From Welwitschia mirabilis (taxonomy: Eukaryota; Gnetophyta; Gnetopsida; Welwitschiales), in assembly GCA_051453625.1 (NCBI GenBank), contig JBOZIK010000001.1, forward strand, positions 179,878,766 to 179,942,765: a DNA stretch of 64,000 bases. The letters are read 5' to 3'. Shown here piece by piece: positions 33,654 through 44,522 of the stretch; the first letter of the stretch is position 1, and each line of letters starts with the position of its first letter. The notes below the pieces were generated by a model. It was not told where the DNA came from. It worked only from the letters and a program-made list of their open reading frames with translations, and did no database searches. The position numbers and the translations under genes are program-made.

Positions 33654-36050
33654 ACTTACAAGAAAGTTAGCAATGTCAGCATACCACAAATTTTTTGATA
33701 CCTGAAAAAGATGCTCATTTGGGAATTCATATCTAATGTTAATCTATTATTCATTTGGAAACTCTAACCTTGATAGGTGATCTACTACTACATTTTTATC
33801 CTTTTCTTATCAATTATTTTTAAATCAAACTCTTGCATTAATAATATCCATCTCATAATTCTTGAGTTTGCTTCTTTTTTATTTATTAAAAATCTAATGG
33901 CATTATCAATATGAGCTTTTACTTCATAACCGAATATATAATGTTTGAATTTTTCTAGTGCCATCACTATAGCTAGCATTTCTTTCTTTGTTATTGTATA
34001 ATTTTGTTAAGCTAGGCTAAAATTCTTACTTATATGCAATGGCATAAGGTTTGTTATCATTATCTTTTTTCCTAAACCTACTCCCATGGCATGCTTATAT
34101 GCATCAGTAATAATGTGGAATGGTCTTGTCCAATCTGATCGCTATAAAATAGGTGATAATAAAAGTTTATCTTTTAGAGTTTAATAGGCATCTTGACATT
34201 TATTAGTCCAATCATATTCTACATATTTTTATAGTAGATTAATCAAAGATTTATCAGTTTTACTGAAGTTGGATATGAATCTTATATAATATTTAACATG
34301 TCCTTGAAAAAATCTTAACTCTTTTAGTTTAGTTGGGTATGAAATATCTTTGATATCTTTAATTTTTAATTTATTAGTTTTAACTCCTTTCTTAGATATT
34401 TTATGTCCGAATACCATGCCTTCTATCCTTATAAAACGACTTTTTAACCAACTAAATCTACGAAATGTTAAGAAATCATCCATGAACACTTTAACCAATA
34501 TTCCTATCATGTCTTACACAATACTATTTACTAACCTCTAAAAGTAGCGGGAGCATTACAGAGTCCAAATGGAAGTACTTTATAAGAATAAGTATTCAAA
34601 TGATAAGTGAAAGTTATTTTGGCTTGATCTTCTAAGGCTACAGGTACTTGATTGTAACTACTATACCTATATAGGAAGCTATAATATTAATGTCTAGATA
34701 CTCTTCCTAAAACTTGATTAATAAATGGAAGCAANNNNNNNNNNNNNNNNNNNNNNNNNNNNNNNNNNNNNNNNNNNNNNNNNNNNNNNNNNNNNNNNNN
34801 NNNNNNNNNNNNNNNNNNNNNNNNNNNNNNNNNNAGGCTAAAATTCTTACTTATATGCAATGGCATAAGGTTTGTTATCATTATCTTTCTTCCCTAAAAC
34901 TGATTCCATAGCATGCTTAGATGCGTCAGTAATAATGTGAAATGGTCTTGTCCAATCTGACTGCTACAAAATAGGTGATAATAAAAGTTTATCTTTTAGA
35001 GTTTAATAGTCATCTTGACATTTGTTAGTCTAATCATATTCTACATATTTTTGTAGGAGATTAATCAAAGATTTACCAGTTTTACTAAAGTTGGATNNNN
35101 NNNNNNTTAACATATCGTTGAAAAAATCTTAACTCTTTTAGTTTAGTTGGATATGAAATATCTTTGATATCTTTAATTTTTTATTTATTAGTTTCAACTC
35201 CTTTCTTAGATATTTTATGTCCGAATACCATGCCTTCTATCCTGATAAGATGACTTTTTAACCAACTAAATCTAAGGTGTTTTTCTTCACATATTTTTAA
35301 AATGTTTTCTACTTTTTTAAGTGACTTTTTAGAATCTTTTATAAATGTTAAGAAATCATCCATGAATACTTTAACCGATATTCCTATCATGTCTTACAAA
35401 ATACTATTTACTAACCTATAAAAGTAGCGGGAGCATTACATAGTTCAAATGGAAGCACTTTATAAGAATAAGTATCTAAATGATAAGTGAAAGTTATTAT
35501 GGATTGGTCTTCTAAGGCTATAGGTACTTGATCGTAAGTACTATACCCATGTAGGAAGCTATAATATTGATGTCTAGATACTCTTCCTAAAACTTGATTA
35601 ATAAATGGAAGCAAAAAATGATCTTTGTAGGTCACTATAGTTAGCATTCTAAAATCTATACATACTTTCCATTTATTTTCTTTCTTTAATACTATTATTA
35701 TAGGACTAATCCTTCTAAATTAGATATGGGATAGATAAATTCTACCTCTAAGATTTTAAAAATTTCCTATTTAATTACTTCCTACATGTGTGGGTTACAT
35801 CTTTTATTTGATTGCTGACTTGATTGAATGGAAGTATTTAAGTAGATTCTGTGTTGACAGATTTTTGAATCTATTCTTTTAATATTGCTATAATTCTAAG
35901 AAAAATATTTTTTTTCTTTTGAGTAACTTTCTTTTAAGTATGCTCTCTTGAGAATGAGTTAAACAATTATTTATAATCAAAGTTCTATTAGAAGATATTT
36001 CAATATACTCTAATCATTCTTTAAGAGAAGGTTTTTTTATTTCTTTAGTT
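33654..36050 (-). pseudogene. Reverse transcriptase and RNase H of element B
   Basis: Minus-strand frames follow Athila RT in order: QEVIKQEIFKILEVEFIYPI (near 35.8 kb), KWKVCIDFRMLTIVTYKDHF, QYYSFLHGYSTYDQVPIALE, ELCNAPATF, VFMDDFLTF with the catalytic Asp pair intact, GHKISKKGVE, and FFQGHVKYYIRFISNFSKT. RNase H follows at 33788-33979 (IRFLINKKEANSRIMRW). Positions 34012-34734 and 34835-35614 are two versions of the same segment around a 100-N gap. The left version lacks 22 codons just after FMDDFLTF. Stops and shifts make it non-functional. Confidence 0.9.
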
Positions 36051-38345
36051 GCTAAATCTTTTTCCTCATTTTTCTCCTCATTTTTTTTATTTAACATTAG
36101 ATTAACTTCTTGGGTTAAAATTGTATTGGTTCTTGCGTTGGTGCTCTATACCATTTATTTAACAATCAATACATCAGAAATTTTAATTTTTTTAAAGATC
36201 TCCAAGGATAATTTTCATTACCCCTATTCTAAAGTAAATAGTAGCATCGATACTAGCCATTCACAATCTTCTAAGAATGGAGTTCTATAGTTATATCCCT
36301 TAAAACTCGTCCTCGTATAACTATTAAGCCATCTACTAAATAAACTTTTTTCTAGTAAGGCATTAGTTTTGGTTTTTCTAATTTCTCATAAGTTTCATAG
36401 GCCATCATATTAATACTTAATTCAAGATCTACAAGTGCTTCAAATTTGAGTTTTTCATCTATTTTCACATCAATCATAGGTGTTCCAAGATCACTGTACT
36501 TTTCATGTTGTTTATTTTGAAGAACTTGTATGGAAGTCTAAGAAACTTCATATTTCCTTACTATTCTAATTTGTTTTTCTTTATTATTTTTCTTTTTTCT
36601 TTTTTATTTTGAGCACATTCTTTTCATTTGATTCTAATACATAGGTACATCTTTTAATAATTTTAAAAGAGGTATTGTTATCTTTATATCTTCTAATATC
36701 CTAGTAAAGTATTCTATATGTTTTTCAACTTTTAGATGTTCTATTTTATTTACTTCTCACAGGAAAGGGAAAAAAATATAATAAGATATCATTCATACTT
36801 TTTCTTTTAATATCATACTCTTCCATATTTAGGGAGTTATTGAATTCTCATTCTTTTTTTATGATTCATATGTTGCTTTCTATTTTCTAGATCTAGTAGT
36901 TATTGCTTTACTTATCACCTCTTTAGGATTTGGTTGGGATTTCTCTTTGGTCTTTTGAGTATTTATTTTTCTAATTTTTATAATAATCATATTGATCATG
37001 CCTCTTCAAGTTCACATACCTTAAAAAGTTCTTTCTACCTTTCCTTTTCATTTTCTACTTTGGTAAGGATTTGGTTTCTTTTTATTTTAAGGTTGATTAC
37101 CTGAATTAAAATCCAATCTATTTATATCTAACCACTGAACAAATTCTTACATACAAGGGTATTCTATCTTACTATGACTATATTCTCCACAATGTTCACA
37201 TGTAGGTCTTTCTTCCTCTTTAAAATATTATATAGCTAACTTATGAAACTTTTCTACCATATTATCAGTTACTTTTTTAGCTACTTCTTCTATACGACTG
37301 ATATGTTTTGATCTATATATATTATTGTCTAGTTTTGGGATGCATACTTCATTTATTTTCTTCTTATTCTCATTTTCTTGATCCCATCCTTAACTCATAT
37401 TGTAGGATTGCATAATGACTTCTCCTACTTTTTGAAAATTCTTAGTTTTAATGCTTCATTTACATAATAAATCTAATTCCTTTAACATCTAACTCTGTAA
37501 TCCTCTAAATAAAGCTCTGACTCATTCCCTAGCTATGATTTCATGGTTCTGATATTTGACTCGAAATATGTTGTACCTACCCATGAACTCATCAAAATTT
37601 TTACTATTCCTTTGTTTAATATTCAAGATTTGTTCTCTAAAATCTTCAACCATTCTCATGGCTTAAAATTTAGCTAGAAAAGAACTTTTAAGGATTTTTC
37701 ATGAACTAAAAGTGTGGTTAGGATTCCTATGATATCATAATTAAGAATCCATTTTTAGAGAAGAAGGAAAATATTTGAGATAGTCAGATTCTATGTCAAG
37801 ATAATTAGATTTAAAAAACATTTAATTAGATCAGGTGTAATAGAGATTCTTCTAATTTATTTCCTTCAAAAGTGGGTATTACGGTAGTATTTATATTTCT
37901 TATTTTGTCTAGCTGATATAGTACTATAGGGCTAATAGGACTCAAATTATTTATCTAGTAGGTATCATGATTCAAAGGTCTTGAATATCCATCATCTTTT
38001 CAATAAAACCTTGTTATCACCTTTTTTTAGGCTTTTTGACTTGACATTTTTTGAGAAGATTCTCTTGGTAATTTAGGTAATTCTAGAATGCTATGCACTT
38101 ATTTCTTGAATTAACTCATTATTTTAAGAAAGATTTGGTCTCTTACCATCCTTTCTAAACTTACATGATCTTCCGCAAAATCCTTAGCTTCTATTTCTAA
38201 TTTATCAACATCTTTAGTCTATTCATTTAAACCATATTTCTTTGGCTTTGTAATGTACTTGTATTTTTCATCTCACCATCTTCCATGACTATCTTATTAC
38301 ATGATACTTTATGTCATCATTTCTAGTTGGCTTTAGGGCTACCGT
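36051..38345 (-). pseudogene. Gag and protease of element B
   Basis: On the minus strand, gag pieces include EDFREQILNIKQRNSKNFDE and a degraded zinc knuckle CEHCGEYSHSKIEYPC (37153-37200), in which the third Cys of the Cys-Cys-His-Cys set reads Tyr. The protease region near 36230-36480 reads EALVDLELSINMMAYETYEK, matching the Athila protease around Asp-x-Gly-Ala-Ser, but the active-site Gly-Ala is replaced. Several stops interrupt both. The order gag, protease, RT on one strand agrees with Ty3/gypsy. Confidence 0.75.
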
Positions 38346-38346
38346 C

Positions 38347-38358
38347 TTTCTAACACCA
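38347..38358 (-). other. Degraded primer-binding site of element B
   Basis: On the minus strand this reads TGGTGTTAGAAA, matching the Met-tRNA complement at 8 of 12 positions. It lies 3 bp inside the LTR that starts at 38362. Confidence 0.5.
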
Positions 38359-38361
38359 AAA

Positions 38362-39757
38362 TGATGGATGGATTCTATTATAAAATAAATATAGAAAGTA
38401 TTACAAAATATTAATAAAAACTATAAAAAATGCTAGAAAAGTATAGAAATTATGCTATTGTTAATCTAGAATAGGCATACATCATTAAAATGAAACATAC
38501 ATAAAGAATAATTAAATAACTAGTTATGAATTAATCATTTAATTTAAAATTCATCATTACAATAGTCTTAGGATGAAGTTATTTGAACTAGTTAGGTTAT
38601 TTATTAAAACCAAACTACTATGTGCATATAATACATCAAGGGAAAATAGATAAATAAATAAAACATAACTAAAGTTAAGCGATCTATTGATTAATACTTA
38701 TTTCTAAGCACTAAAATTATTCTAGTTTATGTTTAGCTATATAAATAGGAATAATATAGAAGTAATATTACCTTTTTTAGTAATAAAAGATACATACAAT
38801 AATATTCAAATGCTTTCTAGATTTTATATTGTAACACCAATTATACATAAAGACAAGCTAACAAATGTGTTCTTATTTTTCAGGTGATACTATGAAATGT
38901 AGGAAAGTGTTGGTGACATCTTGTAAGCGAGCTAGAGTTCCTTTACTTGATCTCTTTACCTTAATAATAGCCAAAACTTATATGCTAAAAATATTCCCNN
39001 NNNNNNNNNNNNNNNNNNNNNNNNNNNNNNNNNNNNNNNNNNNNNNNNNNNNNNNNNNNNNNNNNNNNNNNNNNNNNNNNNNNNNNNNNNNNNNNNNNTT
39101 TACTTGATCTCTTTACCTTAATAATAGCCAAAACTTATATGCTAAAAATATTCCCACCTTTGGTGGTGATCATGTTTTTATACCCTAGTTAGTTTTTTAG
39201 TTTTCTTTCTTTGCTTCTTAGGAATAGACAAGTGGTTAAGATTGTTATGTTAATTTGCTCCTCAACCTTCTCTCTTATCTTCATGTCATTTGGCATCTAT
39301 ACTTGAATGACAATAATGAAATATATATACTAACCTACTAATCTACTAACCACTAACTTATTGTTTAGTAGNNNNNNNNNNNNNNNNNNNNNNNNNNNNN
39401 NNNNNNNNNNNNNNNNNNNNNNNNNNNNNNNNNNNNNNNNNNNNNNNNNNNNNNNNNNNNNNNNNNNNNNNNNNNNNNNNNNNNNNNNNNNNNNNNNNNN
39501 NNNNNNNNNNNNNNNNNNNNNNNNNNNNNNNNNNNNNNNNNNNNNNNNNNNNNNNNNNNNNNNNNNNNNNNNNNNNNNNNNNNNNNNNNNNNNNNNNNNN
39601 NNNNNNNNNNNNNNNNNNNNNNNNNNNNNNNNNNNNNNNNNNNNNNNNNNNNNNNNNNNNNNNNNNNNNNNNNNNNNNNNNNNNNNNNNNNNNNNNNNNN
39701 NNNNNNNNNNNNNNNNNNNNNNNNNNNNNNNNNNNNNNNNNNNNNNNNNNNNNNNNN
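38362..39757 (-). repeat. 5' LTR of element B
   Basis: This aligns with 9138 onward from TGATGGATGG through to TTTAGTAG at 39371. The rest lies in a 386-N gap. Positions 38942-38998 repeat at 39099-39155 around a 100-N gap. It also predicts the missing bases of the gaps at 9372 and 9788 in the other LTR. Confidence 0.75.
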
Positions 39758-40783
39758 AGACCAAAGTTCACATCCATTAAAAATGAATGATGGTTATAAA
39801 GTTTAAATGACTACTATTCAAGGTCAAACAACTAGTTTCTCTTGAACAATATGAAGGCTTAACATCATAAAATTAAATTTTTTTTTTTTTGAATGATCAA
39901 GCATCTAAGGCATGTAATGAATGCATCTTGTATAGAATGAAGATTGCACAGGTGATTGGAACGTCTTATGATAGAGCAAAGGTATGATTAAAAAGGAGCT
40001 TAAGTGTTTTCATCATTTATTCTTAAATCCTACATCACCACATCATTCATTTACAATTGTGATGATGACAATAACAAGAAACTCATGTCTTAACCAAAGC
40101 TACATGTTTTAGGCTTATTATTATTTTGTATTTTATGATATTATATTATTGAATTATCTTATTTATGAATATTATTATAAGTCCATTCTTGTATTACAAA
40201 ATATTTGTAAGAAAACCCTTGTATGGATGTGCATTGAGCTTATGCCTATGAGCACTTACATTATTGTAAGGTTTGTGATGCATCTGGAAAACCACTATTT
40301 TCCTATAGGGAAGAGAGTTCTACCTTGTAACAAGACTCTTATTATTATAAGATTTGTAATGCACCTAAAAAACTATGGGAAAGAGAGTACTACCTTATGG
40401 GAAAAATCTCATTATTAGAAGGTTTGCGATGCACCTAAAAAACTATAGGAAGAGAGTACTACCTTATGAAAAAAATCTCGTTATTATAAGTTTTGTGATG
40501 CATCTAGAAAACCATTATTTTCCTATAGGAAAGAGAGTTTTGAATTGCAAGGAAATTCTTGTTTTTGTAAGATTTTTGGTACATCTAAAAACCCTATTTT
40601 CATGCAGGTCAGGAATATTCAGAGGTTTGAGAGATAGCTGCTCTCTACGTGTGGACATACCCAGGTTGGAAAACCATGTTATCTTGGTAAAGTATTTACT
40701 ATTATGCTTGTCATTGTATAATTAGTTAAAATTTTTATTTTATAGAACTTCTTTAGCCTCCCCACTGAGTCCAATGATTCTTA
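39758..40783 (+). repeat. 5' LTR of element C
   Basis: This matches 44523-46090 through landmarks GCATGTAATGAATGCATCTT, TCATCATTTATTCTT and ACATCACCACAT, then a tandem-repeat zone, then the end AATGATTCTTA. Its start is hidden in the 386-N gap. A short open frame at 40149-40418 is only the repeat zone read in one frame. Confidence 0.8.
40262..40610 (+). repeat. Tandem repeat inside the LTR, four and a half units of 68-82 bp
   Basis: Each unit runs ATTATTGTAAGGTTTGTGATG, AAAACCACTATT, TATAGGGAAGAGAGT and ACTCTT. Two central units share an 11-12 bp deletion, so they arose from one another after divergence. The partner LTR has the same array at 45230-45405 and 45690-45920, with at least four units. 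Confidence 0.85.
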
Positions 40784-40785
40784 AG

Positions 40786-40797
40786 TGATATTAAAGT
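40786..40797 (+). other. Primer-binding site of element C, decayed by transitions
   Basis: It reads TGATATTAAAGT, which differs from the Met-tRNA complement TGGTATCAGAGC at four positions, all G-to-A or C-to-T. It follows the LTR end by 2 bp, and the next bases AGG match the usual flank. Confidence 0.65.
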
Positions 40798-40999
40798 AGG
40801 TACTCATGAAAAGGAGTAACTTCATTAAGTGAATAATAGAAGGGGTAACATCTACTAGACCTCCACTCTTCTATGGGATAAACTATGCCTATTGAAACAA
40901 GGATGTGGATCTAATTATAGTCTTTTGAGTTTTAGGTATGAAAAAATATAGAAGAAGGATATATAGATCCTATAGAAACTATAATATATGCTACAAGTA

Positions 41000-42190
41000 A
41001 TACCCTCATAAAGATCAAGCAAAGAAAAGATTAGAAAGATAAAGAAAAAGTTGATTTCATGTATGATTCTCAAGCCAAAAATACACTTTATTATTCTTTA
41101 ACAATAGAAGAGTTTAATAAAATAGTAGGTCATAAGATGACACAAAAGATTTGAAATGTTCTTATTATAACATATGAAGAAACTTCTATTATTAAATAAT
41201 TAAAGCTTTTCATATGAAAGAATCAATTCGAGAATCTCAAATAAACCATAGAGAAAGAGCTCATGAGTACTTCACTAGACTTTTTAACATTGTAAACATA
41301 ATACATGGCATTACGGAAAGTATTATAGAAGCAAAGGTAATACAAAAATATTTTTAAATCTCTAACCTCTGAATACAGGCCCCAAACTATAGTTATGAAA
41401 GAATTAAGAGATTTCAACACCATGAAAATAGAGGAGCTATAAAGTGCTTTTATAGAATATGAAATGAATCTCATGCAAGATGGAGCCTTAAAAGAAAAAT
41501 CCATTGCTTTTAAGGTGAGTGAAAATACAAAATAAAATTTAAAAAGGAAAGGCAAAGAAGAATCGAAAGAAGATGATCCTAATAATGAAGTAAATAAGGA
41601 ACTTGCACTTATTATAAGGAGAATAAAAAGACTTCTTTTTCATAAGTATAAAAATAGACATGAATTTAGAAAACCATATGGATTTCAAGCCAAAAGTAAG
41701 TTTAAAGATAAGTCTTATAATAATACTTTTTTTTTTGATGTTTTCAAAGTAAAATGTTGTGTATGTAAAGGATGAGAACATATAGTTTTAGAGTGTCTTA
41801 GTGCTAATAGAATGCAAGATAAAAAGTAAACAAAGGACTAAAAAAAGAAGAAATACTTTTTAACAGGATGGAATGATGATAAAAAGGTGACTAAGGAAGA
41901 AACATTTGATGATGAGAAAGCTCATCCTTCCTATATAGCTGTTGCACACTTTTAAGAATAAGATGGTGAGATAAAAGAAGAGTATGATTTAAAAACTAAA
42001 GATGATATAGGTATAGGTATTTAAAAAAGGTACAATCTAATTTCTAAAGAGTTAGTTAAACTATAAACATTATGTACTAAGATGAAAAAGTTATTTCATA
42101 CTTGTTAAGAAGCATATGAACTAGAAAATAATGTATATAAGAGATTATCTTCTAAAAGCTCAACTCTTAAAGATGAGATTAATAGATTAA
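41000..42190 (+). pseudogene. Gag of element C
   Basis: Plus-strand frames give YFTRLFNIVNIIHGITES, then ELRDFNTMKIEELQSAF and EYEMNLMQDGALKEKSIAF, which follow the copia gag pattern up to the basic linker. A zinc knuckle near 41754-41795 has all three Cys and the His in place (CCVCKG then EHIVLEC), but one internal codon is a stop (TGA). A frameshift lies near 41360. The protein would have formed the particle and bound RNA. Confidence 0.75.
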
Positions 42191-43237
42191 TATGTGATAT
42201 AATATGATGCTTGGGTAATGTAGACTAAAATCTAGCATGCTTTAGAATAGTAAAGATCATAATATATGCCTCAGTTCTAACATGAGGCAATAGCCAGAAG
42301 GTATAGAACTTGGTTAAGAAATTCCATTATTGTATAAAGAACTCTTGGTTTTTAAAGAGAGAACAGAGATTAACTTGTTGCTTATTTTACATTACTTGAA
42401 TAAGAAATGATAATATAGTTAGATTAGAGATATTTTTATAAGATAGTTCTATTCCAACATACATAAAGTAGATGATAGCACAAATTCCTTTCAAGCTTAA
42501 GTTAGAGGTACTTCTTTGCACATCGTTCCTAGTTTTGTTAATTCATTACTTGGCATAGATGATTTGTATGTTCATTAGATTCATGCATATTTATTTAAAG
42601 ATATTTTCACTTCTAAAGTTATTAATGTATTAAGAAGAAATATGAGTAATTTTTTATCTAGTCACACTAGAATGAATTTTGTAGAAAACATAGAGCACAA
42701 AGATATGATTTCAAATGCTTTCATTCTTAGTTTAATCATGTTTTATAATATTTTGCTTAGAGGAAGTAATTATAGCAATTGTAAACTCATGTAGACCTTT
42801 TTTTTTAATGCTGTTTACTTACTAGATTAAAGATAGATTTGAGTTTCATGTTGTGTACGAATATTATCTTGTTATTTTACAAGGGTCAGACTTTTGGTCA
42901 CCCTTGTCTTATCAGTTTAATTATTACCAATGATAGTATTTTTGTTTCTCAAGTTAATCTTATTTATTATAAGAAATATCTAGTAGAGTTTTGTGAGAAA
43001 TGAAGAGTACTAATGCCACTAGGTGAGGGCACAAGAAGGAGGCATTCATAGTTTCAGTGATCTTTTTCCATTACAACTCACAACTCTTCATCTATTAAAA
43101 AGAAATTAAAAGTAGTAACTAAAATGATGGGTAAAGTTAGAAAAATTTAATTAGGCTTAAAAAATGTAGATCTATAGCTAGAAAGGCCGAGGCACTAGTA
43201 GAAAGTTAGGAATCCATAAGGACTTACACATGGTTAG
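42191..43237 (+). other. Internal region of element C after gag, no domain recognised
   Basis: Where protease, integrase and RT should follow, I find only broken frames. No Asp-Ser-Gly, integrase His-Cys or YVDD block was seen. Confidence 0.4.
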
Positions 43238-43990
43238 ATTTAAAGGGGGAAAATGGGAGAAGAAGCAGCATTTATAGATTAACATTACATAGGTTATGCA
43301 CTTATAGATTAACATTACATAGGTTATAACTCTATCAAAGTAACTGATAGTGATTCTATAGAGGTATCATTTAGGATGAGGCATAGGATCAAAGACAATA
43401 CAAGGCTTCCATTGAGGCATAGGTGCAAGTGGATCAACATGCTTCTAGTCCACCACAGTAGAGGTAGTAGCACAAGTATTTAGAGTCTAAGAGCTTGGAT
43501 ATATATCCTCTCATCTTCCACTATCCACATTGCAAGATTCTAGTTTATCATCCTTCTCAACTAGCTTCACCTCTTTCCATAGTCTAATCACTTCCAAATC
43601 GACCTTCTTCACCTGCATTATATACACCTTGATCATCGCCATTTCACATAAAGCTTATCTAGGTACCACACATTTTCATCATGCAAGTACATTATCTTTC
43701 ATAGAGATAGCCATAGCTAGCCTTTTTGNNNNNNNNNNGGGATGTTCATAACTTCTTAAATGTATAAACATATGAGGAGACAGGCTTATGAAGGCCTAGG
43801 TAAGATGTCTTAACATCCTTCTAAAAAGTGCCATAATCCATCACCCACATCATCCTCATCTTATACCTAACAAACCTATACCACTCATGACATAGATGAT
43901 AGTGATGAATAAGATCAAGGCATACATTATACAAATGTCTCTTCTCTCAGTGATTAGATCCTTTTTTCTATTATCCAAAAAAGTGGAGAA
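43238..43990 (+). pseudogene. Purine tract and possible third-ORF remnant of element C
   Basis: A purine run AAAGGGGGAAAATGGGA at 43238-43254 is followed by a Ser/His-rich plus-strand frame (43530-43728, including SLSSFSTSFTSFHSLI) cut by a 10-N gap. A 27-29 bp direct repeat (CTTATAGATTAACATTACAT) lies at about 43270-43330. Position suggests an accessory ORF like that of the SIRE-type element. No family was recognised. Confidence 0.3.
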
Positions 43991-44522
43991 GTTTGGCAAA
44001 TCAGTGATAGATTAGTTGCTTTTAGTTAGGCACTTTAGCTTTCAACTTGAGGACATCCTGTTGGATATGGAGCACTTATCTTTGATATACTGAATTATAT
44101 TATTAAGTGTTATCATTGTCTTTGATGATCACTCATGTCTTTTGGCATGCATTATTGTTATCTGTAATCTATTAGCACACTTTTTTTTAACCTTGTTAGC
44201 ACACTCCCATGTCTTAATATCATGTTATTATTATTACATTTATATTATTTCATGATTTGATTCTTATTAGCATGTTACAATAAGACGTCTACATGTTTGA
44301 AGATGTCTATACTAAACTAAAATAAGTAATAGAGTTATTTTGTATTATGAATAATATTTTACATCTCAGATGAGCTATCAACTTTTACATCATAGATTCA
44401 TAATCATGGAGGCCTAAAGATTATATAGAATAACTTTTATCAAATTCTAGATAAGTTCACTAAAGACATCTATAAGGTAAAGTACTTTGACTATTAGTAG
44501 AAACCTATAAATTTAAATACAT
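43991..44522. other. Spacer before the 3' LTR of element C
   Basis: This is AT-rich and carries several CTTGTTAGCACAC-like words. No clear purine tract directly abuts the LTR, so the LTR start could lie somewhat left of 44523. Confidence 0.35.

Larger units (their letters stand above)
9138..39757 (-). mobile_element. Athila-like Ty3/gypsy element B, split by a nested copia insertion
   Basis: The two ends carry the same LTR: 9138-9371 onward matches 38362-38595 onward in the same orientation. The left LTR is followed on its inner side by a purine tract (10679-10694) and a minus-strand 3' ORF. The right LTR is preceded on its inner side by a degraded Met-tRNA primer site, gag, protease, RT and RNase H, all on the minus strand and with Athila-type sequence. 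An LTR of at least 1 kb and an extra ORF after pol fit the Athila lineage. The middle is occupied by a copia element, which explains the 30 kb span. That the two halves belong to one insertion is inference; they could be two truncated copies of the same family. Confidence 0.6.

Noticed and set aside
32824-33705. Very long open frames on both strands
   Set aside because: They consist almost entirely of unknown residues from an 805-N gap. The same applies to frames over the gaps at 39372, 55195, 26454 and others.
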